A program made the position numbers and the translations under genes. The notes below the pieces were generated by a model. That model saw nothing but the letters and a program-made list of their open reading frames with translations, made no database searches and was not told the DNA's origin. A stretch of 54,777 nucleotides of DNA, taken from positions 7,829 to 62,605 of the forward strand of contig NZ_JAAZSQ010000011.1 of assembly GCF_012395835.1 (NCBI RefSeq), read 5' to 3'. Each line of letters begins with the position of its first letter. Positions within the stretch are counted from its first letter, which is position 1. Of the stretch, positions 7,691 through 14,511 are shown piece after piece. The stretch is from Arthrobacter mobilis. GTDB taxonomy: Bacteria > Actinomycetota > Actinomycetes > Actinomycetales > Micrococcaceae.

Positions 7691-8766
7691 CAGGGCCGCT
7701 CGGCGAGGACGGCAACAGCTGCGACGGCCTGTCGGAGCGCATCCTCGGTCAGTGCCGACAAGGGTATGTTCGGTTTTCTGGAAGCGAACCGGCTTGAGCG
7801 CAGATTGGCGGCGACTTCGGCCAGCCCGGGGATGTTTCCAAGGTCATGCAGGAACCTTTCGAGCAGCTCCTGGTCGGGCAGCTCCTCCTCGGGCATCCTG
7901 GACATCCTGATGAAGCTGAACTCAATCGAGGTTCCCTGCACGCTGAAGTGGAACAGCGACACCGTACCCAGCTGCCTTCCCCGGGCATCGCGGACCGGCA
8001 GGCCCCCGGACGGGCTGGTGGCCCGCGGCGATCCGACAAAGACCCGGTCCCGGGCAGCGGCCTCCGCTATGAAGGCGTCGAACTTGCCGACCAGCGCCGG
8101 TTCGTTCGTCTCCAGCCAGGCACGGTAGGTCGGCGCGTCCCATACCTTCCGGTCATCCTCGGCGACGGACTTGGCTTCGGCCAGTTCCTGCCCGTAGACC
8201 TCGGGCAAAAGGACCTCGACCGGGCCCAGGGCGCGGCGGGCGTACTCGACGGCGATGACCGAGGTGCCGGGCCCGGACATGGCGTTCAGGTACTCAACCA
8301 TCCGTTTCAACGGCTCGTTGATAGCGTCCACGGCCAGCACAATGCGGAACCTCGCCTCGGCCAGGTTCCGCGCGACGGTGTCCCGGAAAAGAGGGTTCCC
8401 GCTGTGGTCGGTAAAGAGGGAGTCGCCGGTGCGGGCGCGCCACCGGGCATCGAATTCCTCCACGTCCATCCTCCACAGCCGGGCGGCATAATCAAACATC
8501 TGCCCCACGATCTCGCGGCGCACCTGCGGGTTGGCCGCCAGCTTGCATTCGACCAGCGTCACCTCGCCGTCTGCATCAACAATCACGATGTCGGCAGGAC
8601 CGGCCGCGGACTGAAACTCCCGGCACACCGCCGCCTGCGGGCCGACCCCCGGAATCAGGTCCGGGTGTGCCGCCAGGAGTTCCTGCAGGTCGGCCTCCAG
8701 CGCATAGCCGGCGTCCGCGGGCTCCCTCCACGTCCCGTCAGCCTGGCGAATCAGAATCTGTCTCAT
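7690..8766 (-). CDS. PD-(D/E)XK nuclease-superfamily protein of unknown role
   Basis: 358 residues from ATG 8766. An N-terminal nuclease-like core shows Glu24, Asp59 (PADIVIVD), Glu73 and Lys75 (LVECK) and Gln89 (IVGQMFDYA). This is the D...ExK...Q pattern of PD-(D/E)XK enzymes that resemble the NucS/DUF91 C-terminal domain. The middle and C-terminus (about 110-358) are predicted globular without a motif I recognise. A DNA-cleaving or DNA-ending-binding role in defence is plausible but unproven. The neighbours are an orphan antitoxin-like gene and small unknown genes of the island. Confidence 0.7.
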   Translation of the reverse strand: MRQILIRQADGTWREPADAGYALEADLQELLAAHPDLIPGVGPQAAVCREFQSAAGPADIVIVDADGEVTLVECKLAANPQVRREIVGQMFDYAARLWRMDVEEFDARWRARTGDSLFTDHSGNPLFRDTVARNLAEARFRIVLAVDAINEPLKRMVEYLNAMSGPGTSVIAVEYARRALGPVEVLLPEVYGQELAEAKSVAEDDRKVWDAPTYRAWLETNEPALVGKFDAFIAEAAARDRVFVGSPRATSPSGGLPVRDARGRQLGTVSLFHFSVQGTSIEFSFIRMSRMPEEELPDQELLERFLHDLGNIPGLAEVAANLRSSRFASRKPNIPLSALTEDALRQAVAAVAVLAERP

Positions 8767-8951
8767 GCCCGCCCCTTCCCCGGCGATGGCCCATGAGCTT
8801 GGGGCCAGTGTGGCCGTGACCGTGGGCGCTGTAAAGACTGTGGGCGTTGTAAAAGCCCGCGCGAAGCGGCGTAGCGAAGCCGGGCCAGAGCAGGGCGTCT
8901 CAGGCGGCTAGAACTTCGCGGCCGGGCTCCCAGGCCGGGCAGGTCCGGATT

Positions 8952-9191
8952 TCAGAAGGTCGTCTGAACGCCCACGAAGCCGACAACCCCGCCGCGTGAG
9001 GGCGCTTCCTCGACGATGTGGCGGGCTGCCCACCAGGCGCTGACCGTGTGCAGCTGGACCCGCAGCGCCGGCACGCTGAGCACCTGGCCGCCCGGCGTGG
9101 TCATGGAGGCACCGAGCAGGTTCAACACCTCGCCGTCGTCCCCGCCAGGCCCTAAGGCGGCCATCATCGGATTGATCTTGTCCAAGATCAT
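8952..9191 (-). CDS. Small hypothetical protein
   Basis: 79 residues from ATG 9191 (MILDKINPMMAALGPGGDDG...). The same frame is open upstream to about 9330 with protein-like sequence (ATGQDPQRQLARTPKAREFR) but no good start there, so the 5' end may be lost. No family is recognised. Confidence 0.4.
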   Translation of the reverse strand: MILDKINPMMAALGPGGDDGEVLNLLGASMTTPGGQVLSVPALRVQLHTVSAWWAARHIVEEAPSRGGVVGFVGVQTTF

Positions 9192-9318
9192 CGACTGCAG
9201 CTGCTCCTGCGGACCCCGGAATTCCCTGGCCTTCGGTGTCCGGGCCAGCTGGCGCTGCGGGTCCTGCCCCGTCGCTTCCCGGAACCGGGCCGCTGCTGGC
9301 CGGGAAGCCGGCGACCAG

Positions 9319-9426
9319 TCAGCCGCCCGTGAGCAGGTAGATGTACGGGCATTCGTCGCCGCGCTCCGCGGACGCCGCCAGGGCGCGCAGGCTCGGATCC
9401 ACGGGTGCCGGGGTCTCTGGAGTCAT
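9319..9426 (-). CDS. Possible 35-residue peptide
   Basis: ATG 9426 to TGA 9319 gives 35 residues ending DECPYIYLLTGG. There is no clear ribosome binding site. It ends where the longer upstream frame of the neighbouring small gene begins. Low confidence; it could be a gene fragment. Confidence 0.25.
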   Translation of the reverse strand: MTPETPAPVDPSLRALAASAERGDECPYIYLLTGG

Positions 9427-9613
9427 GGCTAAACGATACGGAGCGCATCACCGCCCCACCCATGCGCGCCGCGCCGCCCGATGCTCGGTATTTATCCAGC
9501 CCGACCGGTCCAAACTTACGAGTGCAGACGGAGGCTCCCGCCGGACCGTTGTTCCGCATATGTTGGGACCATCAGGACAGCGCTGGTTGGCACCGGCAAG
9601 GAGGAGCCGCGCG

Positions 9614-10138
9614 ATGGACGCACGCGAAGATTTCGACGCCCTGCTGTACCTCCTGTCGGTGACGCGCAACGAGGCCATCCGGCCTCCGCTGGCCGCAGAC
9701 GTCGAGGTGAGTGATCCCGACGGAAAGCGAACCGACGCCGTGGCGAGGGTCGATGGGCACACAGGGTCCTGGCGGCTCGAAGAGGACGGCTGTGTCACCT
9801 CCTACAGTCCCGGCGAAGGCCTGGTCTTCCGGGACGCCGACGGCTCGGCGGAGTCCCTGGGACACGAGCGCAATGACTGGATGCCGCAACCCGTCCAGCT
9901 GTTCTACCCGCTGAGAATGCGGATCTGGGGCGGCTTTTCCGACGACCTGCGCATCACCGGGGCAAAGCGCCGGGGCGATGACGTACTGCTGTCACTGGTC
10001 TACCTGGAGGACGCGGAATACCACGCCTCCGCCCTCTTCAGCAGCAAATACGGGGTCGTGACGGAGTTCCGGACACCCTCGGGATCCTGGCTGCTGCGCC
10101 GCCTCAGGACCGATATCCCCGGCCCCGACGCCACCTGA
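9614..10138 (+). CDS. Hypothetical protein, 174 residues
   Basis: ATG 9614 lies behind a clear GGAGGAG site; upstream in-frame starts lack one. The protein begins MDAREDFDALLYLLSVTRNE and is rich in acidic and aromatic residues with beta-strand-like periodicity (RRGDDVLLSLVYLEDAEYHA). No signal peptide or membrane segment is seen and no family is recognised. It is a monocistronic plus-strand gene inside the island. Confidence 0.65.
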   Translation: MDAREDFDALLYLLSVTRNEAIRPPLAADVEVSDPDGKRTDAVARVDGHTGSWRLEEDGCVTSYSPGEGLVFRDADGSAESLGHERNDWMPQPVQLFYPLRMRIWGGFSDDLRITGAKRRGDDVLLSLVYLEDAEYHASALFSSKYGVVTEFRTPSGSWLLRRLRTDIPGPDAT

Positions 10139-10648
10139 CGTCAGGCCGCGGCGCGGTACCCGCGTCAAGAGGCTTCGGCCAGCAGGGCAGCGGCCACCTG
10201 CGGGGCGACGACGTTGGCCGCCTGCAGGAACTGCCGGGAGCGGCTGCCGGACCACGGGAAGGAGGCCGGGAAGCCGTTGAGTTGGAGGTCAGGCCCGGCA
10301 GTGTGAATGTCAGGAGAACCTCTGCGCTGGCCTCCAACAGCGATAGCAACGATCTGCTGCTGTCCATCCAGCTGGTCTCATCCGCGCGAATTTCGCAGCA
10401 CGGCCGAGACGACATCATGACCCCCGGGACCCCGCAGAAGAAGCTGGCTGCCGAAGAACTGGATGCCGCCACGGCCACCAGGGTGGAGGCCCTGCTGGTG
10501 TACCCGAACATCCGCCAGCACCGGGAGCCTGCCGGCCGGCGCCACCAGGCAGGCCTGGCCGCAGCATCCGGACCGCCGGCCGCTGCGCTTATCCACAGCG
10601 TGGCGGCCCGGTCTTCCCAACTCCGGCGCCCGGGTGGAGGATTCAGTC
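10139..10648. other. Intergenic stretch with a probable decayed minus-strand gene
   Basis: No intact gene. On the minus strand 10380-10165 reads DQLDGQQQIVAIAVGGQRRG, then LNGFPASFPWSGSRSRQFLQ and VVAPQVAAALLAEAS before TGA. It follows an in-frame TGA and lacks a start. A second frame across 10270-10370 also looks protein-like, so a frameshift is likely. Confidence 0.35.
10165..10377 (-). pseudogene. Decayed small gene, 3' part
   Basis: About 70 codons without a start, ending at TGA 10165. The last 38 residues (FPWSGSRSRQF...ALLAEAS) are the most protein-like. Family unknown. Confidence 0.3.
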
Positions 10649-10990
10649 ATGGGCACCACCAAGCGCCGGACCACCGCCTGGCCGGTCTTCGGCTTCATCG
10701 ACCCGGAGCTGCCCCAGGAGATCGTCACCCTGACCTCGGTCTGCACCCGGGACGGCTTCGAGGCGACGGCGGTGCGCTCCTGGGTTTCCGACATTGACGG
10801 CACCGGCCTGGAAGCGGACCAGACCGACCCGGTGCCGATCCTGTCCCTGCCTCGCCGGCCCGGTATGGGCTTGGCGCGGTTCCACATGCTCGCGGTCGCC
10901 GAGCTGAACCGCCGGCGCGGCGTCGACTACGAGGTCGCCGACCTGTTCCTCCAGGACTTCCCGGAGCAGAACCTGCCGGGAGCGCCGTAA
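10649..10990 (+). CDS. Hypothetical protein, 113 residues
   Basis: ATG 10649 follows GGGTGGAGGATTCAGTC, a good ribosome binding site. The protein begins MGTTKRRTTAWPVFGFIDPE and is soluble, with no membrane segment and no recognised family. It precedes a row of small plus-strand island genes (11082, 11404, 11580, 12040). Confidence 0.55.
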   Translation: MGTTKRRTTAWPVFGFIDPELPQEIVTLTSVCTRDGFEATAVRSWVSDIDGTGLEADQTDPVPILSLPRRPGMGLARFHMLAVAELNRRRGVDYEVADLFLQDFPEQNLPGAP

Positions 10991-11038
10991 CCCCGGCAGG
11001 CACCGTATCGATTACCGGATTGCCAACCCGTTTAGGCC

Positions 11039-11084
11039 GGCCCGGTGAGGAGCCCGCCGCCCACCGCACACATGGGGACCCATG
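11039..11084 (+). promoter_or_regulatory. Leader shared with the gene at 12040
   Basis: GGCCCGGTGAGG ends at 11050 and ACACATGG places an ATG at 11072, 22 bases later. The same two blocks with the same spacing precede 12040. The ATG at 11072 opens only a 10-codon frame that overlaps the real start at 11082. Confidence 0.4.
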
Positions 11085-11336
11085 CGCACCAAGACCACGC
11101 CTGACCGGAACGCTCCGAACCCCGAGACTTCCGAGTCCCCCATTGACGGGCACCCCAATATGGTCCTGGTCCGGCTTACCTCCCTGGACGGGCGCGGCCG
11201 GCAGGCGGCCGTCGACTATGTGGGCCTGGCCGGCACCGACCTCGCCGTCAAAGTCAGCCCGATCGAGAGCATCGAGGACGCCTGTGCCCGGCTGCGTGCC
11301 GGTCTGGATAAGCTGGCCATCGACGTCTTGCTCTGA
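11082..11336 (+). CDS. Hypothetical protein, 84 residues
   Basis: ATG 11082 to 11336. The sequence after a polar N-terminus (from NMVLVRLTSLDGRGRQAAVD) has a beta-rich core and a C-terminal helix (ACARLRAGLDKLAIDVLL). The last segment resembles in layout the C-terminal helix of the small gene at 13006. No family is recognised. The shared leader just upstream supports expression. Confidence 0.5.
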   Translation: MRTKTTPDRNAPNPETSESPIDGHPNMVLVRLTSLDGRGRQAAVDYVGLAGTDLAVKVSPIESIEDACARLRAGLDKLAIDVLL

Positions 11337-11403
11337 TTGTGTGACGCGCCGGTAACGCCGGCTGCCCACAATATGATCCACGGGCATCTCCAGGCTGACC
11401 GGG

Positions 11404-11574
11404 ATGAGCCCCGGCGCCGAAAGGGGCATGCCCCATCGAAAGATCACCAAGCCGGTGCAGGACAGGAACCGTCTGGTCCTCCAGGCAAAGGTTGTGGGAG
11501 CAGGCGCCGTCCTGCCGGCACTTCCGGTCATCTTTCTGGTGATAAACGTCCTCGTTTCACTGCAGGCAAGGTGA
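11404..11574 (+). CDS. Small single-span membrane protein, 56 residues
   Basis: ATG 11404 (a second ATG is at 11428) to TGA 11572-11574. A basic N-terminus (HRKITKPVQDRNRL) is followed by one hydrophobic segment (GAGAVLPALPVIFLVINVLV) and a short tail. It ends 5 bases before the next ATG, whose ribosome binding site (AGGTGAGGA) overlaps its stop, so the two genes look coupled. Function unknown. Confidence 0.5.
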   Translation: MSPGAERGMPHRKITKPVQDRNRLVLQAKVVGAGAVLPALPVIFLVINVLVSLQAR

Positions 11575-11579
11575 GGAAC

Positions 11580-11993
11580 ATGCCCAAGGAAAACCAGCCT
11601 TCCCACGGTAGCCCGGATCAGGCTCCACCTCCCGACGGCTACCCGGTCAAGGAATGGAAGGGCATTAAGATGATGGCCGGCGGGCACGTTGTCGCCATCC
11701 CCACGGACGATTTCGTGAACGGGTTCAATGCCGTGATCGAGACGACCGAAGCTCCTGCCGCCATTGCGCCGATTGACACCGGGACGGCGGAAGAGGTCCT
11801 CCACGACTACGCCCGGGCACACGATGTCCGGGACGTGATCGGCACCGATGTCTCCGCACTGATCGTCACAGGCCCCGAAGAGATCTGGCTGGCAGGTCCG
11901 CAGTTCACCCGGCAGATCGCCGCAGGGCTGGCCCAGGATCCGGAATTCCTAGACGGCATCCGGCAGATCCGCGGCGACAACCTCGGGCAGTAG
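11580..11993 (+). CDS. Hypothetical protein, 137 residues
   Basis: ATG 11580 behind AGGTGAGGAAC. Soluble, acidic protein beginning MPKENQPSHGSPDQAPPPDG, with a folded part GHVVAIPTDDFVNGFNAVIE and an all-helical end. No family is recognised. It is probably co-transcribed with the small membrane protein immediately upstream, which suggests a membrane-associated pair. Confidence 0.55.
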   Translation: MPKENQPSHGSPDQAPPPDGYPVKEWKGIKMMAGGHVVAIPTDDFVNGFNAVIETTEAPAAIAPIDTGTAEEVLHDYARAHDVRDVIGTDVSALIVTGPEEIWLAGPQFTRQIAAGLAQDPEFLDGIRQIRGDNLGQ

Positions 11994-12003
11994 CCGGACC
12001 CCC

Positions 12004-12051
12004 GGCGGCCCGGTGAGGGCCGCCGGCCCTGCCGTACACATGGCGGTCATG
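12004..12051 (+). promoter_or_regulatory. Hairpin plus shared leader before the 12040 gene
   Basis: GGCGGCCC (12004-12011) and GGGCCGCC (12017-12024) form a perfect 8-bp hairpin with loop GGTGA. It may end the upstream transcript. The block GGCCCGGTGAGG at 12007-12018 and CACATGG match the leader of the gene at 11082 with identical 22-base spacing to the first ATG. Confidence 0.4.
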
Positions 12052-12372
12052 ACCACCGCCATCGCCGCCCCCGCCAAGGAATGGGCCGCCCTGTTCTCCT
12101 CCTACTCCCCCGTCACCGGGGAACCCGTACCGCACGCGACCCTCGCCGACGCCTACGCGCATGCCGCCGAGGTGACCGCAGCCCAGCCCGGCATCGAGTT
12201 CGAACTCGTCTCGCGTGAAGGTACCGGCCCCTGGCCGCACCGGCCGGACGGGAGCTTACTTGAGCTTGAATGGCCGGACAACGCGTCCGAACCCTTGACC
12301 CACCGGCACTCCACCCTGCCTGAGGCCATTCCGCAGAGCTGGTGCACCTTGCGAAGAGGAGCAAAGGCTTGA
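12040..12372 (+). CDS. Hypothetical protein, 110 residues
   Basis: Start ATG 12040, with a second ATG at 12049 also possible; the comparison with the 11082 leader slightly favours the second. Begins TTAIAAPAKEWAALFSSYSP and contains the core IEFELVSREGTGPWPHRP. It ends in a basic stretch. Soluble, family unknown. Last plus-strand gene of the island's row of small genes. Confidence 0.5.
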   Translation: MAVMTTAIAAPAKEWAALFSSYSPVTGEPVPHATLADAYAHAAEVTAAQPGIEFELVSREGTGPWPHRPDGSLLELEWPDNASEPLTHRHSTLPEAIPQSWCTLRRGAKA

Positions 12373-12583
12373 GACACCGTTGTGCAAAGACCCACCTTCC
12401 ATGCGCCCCGGACTAGGCAAGGCTGCCTGCAGCTGGCAGACTGTCCGTGGTCCGACGTGCCCGGCATCCCCCAAGTGCCAGGCCGGCGGGGCAACGAATG
12501 GAAGGGTCCCGACCGATCCCCCAATACGGCCGGGGCCCTTCCACAGCCTGTGGAAAGCCGTTGTAAACCGGCACACACAAGAA

Positions 12584-12615
12584 AGCGGCCTGGACCCCCA
12601 CCGCTCCAGGCCGCT
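12584..12615 (-). terminator. Intrinsic terminator after a decayed small gene
   Basis: Perfect 11-bp arms AGCGGCCTGGA (12584-12594) and TCCAGGCCGCT (12605-12615), followed on the minus strand by TTCTTGTG. It lies 11 bases past the stop at 12626. Confidence 0.65.
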
Positions 12616-12625
12616 CTGGCCGGCC

Positions 12626-12852
12626 CTACTCGACGCTAAGGTGGCCCGCCGCCAGCAGCTGCGGGATCATGCCGGCCAGCTCCTTGACCAGCTCCGCAGT
12701 CCTTCGGCGGTCATATCACCATAGGTGCCGGATCGAAGGAAATACAGGGTGCGCCTGTCCAGCCGGAGCAAAGGGCCCCCGGTGCCGCTGAGGGCAGCAA
12801 CCGGGGTCCGCACCGCTGGAGAGCCCCCCGGGCACATGGGGCAGGACGGCAT
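12626..12852 (-). pseudogene. Frameshifted small gene
   Basis: From ATG 12852 the frame reads MPSCPMCPGGSPAVRTPVAA, then LRLDRRTLYFLRSGTYGD. It then loses sense, while the neighbouring frame reads RTAELVKELAGMIPQLLAAG, then HLSVE and TAG at 12626. One frameshift near 12715 would join them into a protein of about 75 residues with a Cys-x-x-Cys at the N-terminus. A clean terminator follows the TAG, which argues this was a real gene. The C-terminal helix is laid out like the end of the 13006 gene. Family unknown. Confidence 0.5.
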
Positions 12853-13005
12853 GAACAGGAAGTCCGCCCGACGGATGCGGCCACGGTAGCTTCTACTTCA
12901 CGCCGGACGAAAGGACCCGCCGGACGCGGAAGCGTTGCAGGTTGGCCGACACCGGAGCCGTCCACCCCTCAATCCAGTCACAGGCGGCCCCGGTGGACTC
13001 TCAGG

Positions 13006-13236
13006 CTATTCCGCGCCCTCCAACTTCGCCAGCACCGCCGTAAGGTCGACCAGCAGCTGCCGTGCCTCGTCCACGGTCACATAGTCCTCCACGTTAACGT
13101 GCACCATCGTGAGGCCCTCGTCCCAGCTGGTGCTGACCAGCCCGGCCGAGGGTCCCAGCCAGTCGTCGGCCCCGAGACCGTCCGGCTGTGCGGGACGCGG
13201 AACGAATCCGGCCGGTGCTGTGTACTTGGTGGTCAT
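13006..13236 (-). CDS. Hypothetical protein, 76 residues
   Basis: ATG 13236 behind GGGAAGGAACC. Begins MTTKYTAPAGFVPRPAQPDG and ends with a helix, VDEARQLLVDLTAVLAKLEG. Soluble, family not recognised. It is the island gene closest to the yifB junction, and its promoter must lie in or beside the inverted repeat at the junction. Confidence 0.6.
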   Translation of the reverse strand: MTTKYTAPAGFVPRPAQPDGLGADDWLGPSAGLVSTSWDEGLTMVHVNVEDYVTVDEARQLLVDLTAVLAKLEGAE

Positions 13237-13260
13237 GGCGGTTCCTTCCCTTCATCAAAT

Positions 13261-13278
13261 AACGTCCTTATTGACGTT
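13261..13278. other. Inverted repeat at the island/yifB junction
   Basis: AACGTC, six bases, then GACGTT. It covers the last codons of the yifB remnant and sits 5 bases from the point where yifB homology ends. It may be an operator of the 13236 gene or a trace of the recombination event. It lacks the inner TAA/TTA bases of dif-like Xer sites. Confidence 0.35.
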
Positions 13279-13531
13279 CCGACAGGTCGGAGCCGGAGCC
13301 CTTCTTCGGCAGCGATGCCGGCACCAGGTTGACAGTGATCTTGCGCCGGCTCAGCGGGATGCCGGCATTCTTCGCCGCCGACTTGATCCGGTCCTTGGCC
13401 TCGTTCAGTGCCGCGTCCGGCAGTCCCAGCAGGATGAATGCCGGAAGGGACTGGGAGATGTCCGCTTCGACCTCGACCAGGTAGCCGTCCAGCCCCACCA
13501 GCGCCACGGCGAAGGTCCTGCCCAGTGCCAT
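13268..13531 (-). pseudogene. yifB: yifB/comM remnant: N-terminal 82 codons only
   Basis: Reads MALGRTFAVALVGLDGYLVE, then VEADISQSLPAFILLGLPDA, then NLVPASLPKKGSGSDL. This is the N-terminal ComM/Mg-chelatase-like subdomain of the YifB/ComM helicase, normally about 500 residues. After Asp-Leu it continues only with Ser-Glu-Arg-Gln and a stop. The AAA+ motor that drives branch migration in natural transformation is gone. The start codon overlaps the yraN stop (ATGA), as in intact operons. The other side of the gap carries the tail of dprA, the next gene of the ancestral order. Confidence 0.88.
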
Positions 13532-13887
13532 CAGCCGATCGCCTTCAGCTGCTCGATGACCGGATCCCCGGTGCCGTCATCGAGGACCGCCACCGCGTCG
13601 ATCCGCAGGCCGGCAGCGTCCATCCCGTGGGCACGCAGCCATTGCCGGGCAATAATCTGCAGCCGGTGGACCTTGGCCGGGGTGATCGCCTCGAAGGGAT
13701 GCCCGTAGTCCGGGGTCCGCCGGGTCTTGACCTCGGAGACCACCACGGTGGCGCCCTCCAGCGCAACGATGTCCAGCTCCCCCGCCGGTCCGCGCCAGTT
13801 GCGGTCCACCACATGCTGGCCGGAGCGTTCGAGAAAACCGGCGGCGAGCTCCTCGCCGTGCCTGCCGAGTATGTCCTTGGGTCTCAT
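13531..13887 (-). CDS. yraN: YraN family protein (UPF0102, endonuclease-like fold)
   Basis: 118 residues from ATG 13887 behind GGAGGGC. Begins MRPKDILGRHGEELAAGFLE and shows the PD-(D/E)XK-like core GELDIVALEGATVVVSEVKT, with Glu...Asp...Glu-x-Lys positions. The family resembles Holliday-junction resolvases, but its role is not settled. The upstream frame is open and Pro/Gly-rich only because of the tandem repeats at 13972-14044; it is not coding. Last intact backbone gene before the island. Confidence 0.88.
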   Translation of the reverse strand: MRPKDILGRHGEELAAGFLERSGQHVVDRNWRGPAGELDIVALEGATVVVSEVKTRRTPDYGHPFEAITPAKVHRLQIIARQWLRAHGMDAAGLRIDAVAVLDDGTGDPVIEQLKAIG

Positions 13888-13971
13888 GCCCTCCAGCGTG
13901 TCCGGCCGCGGGCCGCAGGCACAGAGGCCGCAGCGCGGAGGTGGACACCCGGCCAGTGGCCGGCCCTGTGG

Positions 13972-14044
13972 AGGACAAGTCCCCAGGGACAAGTCCCCAG
14001 GGACGGGTCCCCCAGGGACGGGTCCCCCAGGGACGGGTCCCCCA
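13972..14044. repeat. Tandem palindromic repeats upstream of yraN
   Basis: Three identical 15-base units GGGACGGGTCCCCCA (14000-14044) follow two related units with the core GGGACAAGTCCC (about 13972-13999). Each unit is itself a near-palindrome, GGGAC-n2-GTCCC. The stretch is 85 bases upstream of the yraN start. Confidence 0.85.
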
Positions 14045-14099
14045 GAGTGGGGTGCTCCCGCCGTGGCCGCTTCGCTGCCACTGCGGGAGCACCCCACTC
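14045..14099. repeat. Long perfect inverted repeat beside the tandem units
   Basis: Arms of 17 bases at 14045-14061 (GAGTGGGGTGCTCCCGC) and 14083-14099 are perfect reverse complements with a 21-base loop. It directly abuts the tandem repeats and lies between yraN and the DUF2469 gene. It could be a bidirectional terminator or a REP-like element. Confidence 0.8.
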
Positions 14100-14154
14100 G
14101 CTAGCGCGTCGGGCCTGCCCGCCGCTCGCTTCGCCCGCGGTGGGTCCCTCGGCC

Positions 14155-14481
14155 CTAGCTGCCCAGAGCACCGCCCTTGGGCAGGGCCAGGTCATCGTTT
14201 TTGGTCAGTTCCTCGATGTTGACGTCCTTGAAGGTGATCACCCGGACGCTCTTGACGAAGCGGGCGGAGCGGTAGACATCCCAGACCCAGGCATCCTGCA
14301 GCGTCAGGTCGAAGTAGATTTCGCCGTCGGCCGAGCGTGCCTGCAGGTCCACGTGGTTGGCCAGATAGAAGCGCCGCTCCGTCTCCACCACATAGCTGAA
14401 AAGCCCGGCAACGTCCCGGTACTCGCGGTAGAGCTGCAGCTCCATGTCCGTCTCATAGTTCTCAAGATCTTCGGCGCTCAT
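14155..14481 (-). CDS. DUF2469 family protein
   Basis: 108 residues from ATG 14481 (MSAEDLENYETDMELQLYRE), the start conserved in this family; an upstream ATG at 14499 is less likely. A single compact domain with VETERRFYLANHVDLQAR and DAWVWDVYRSARFVKSVRVI. It is found in almost all actinobacteria between rnhB and yraN, as here. Function unknown, cytoplasmic. Confidence 0.92.
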   Translation of the reverse strand: MSAEDLENYETDMELQLYREYRDVAGLFSYVVETERRFYLANHVDLQARSADGEIYFDLTLQDAWVWDVYRSARFVKSVRVITFKDVNIEELTKNDDLALPKGGALGS

Positions 14482-14511
14482 ACCTCTATCTTCCCCCACG
14501 CCGGCGGCAGT

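Larger units (their letters stand above)
1272..13282. mobile_element. Accessory island replacing most of yifB/comM and dprA
   Basis: Both flanks are truncated members of the conserved run yraN-yifB-dprA-xerC. The yifB reading frame loses homology after Gly-Ser-Gly-Ser-Asp-Leu at about 13283, and the dprA reading frame begins at about 1271. Between them are about 12 kb of genes unrelated to either: secreted protease, HNH lipoprotein, DUF305 lipoprotein, orphan antitoxin, PD-(D/E)XK-like protein, small unknown proteins and decayed genes. No integrase, transposase, tRNA or matching direct repeats at the two junctions are visible. The mechanism of insertion is therefore unknown, and 'mobile element' is an inference from the broken flanks and gene content. 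Confidence 0.7.

Noticed and set aside
7494-7910. Missing RES toxin downstream of the antitoxin-like gene
   Set aside because: The plus-strand frame is Arg/Pro-rich without the RES Arg-Glu-Ser pattern and overlaps the nuclease gene.
13261-13278. dif or Xer recombination site at the island edge
   Set aside because: Arms are only 6 bp, the inner bases are not TAA/TTA, and no second copy exists at the other junction.
13972-14044. CRISPR-like repeat array
   Set aside because: Units are contiguous 14-15 base copies with no spacers and no cas genes in the window.
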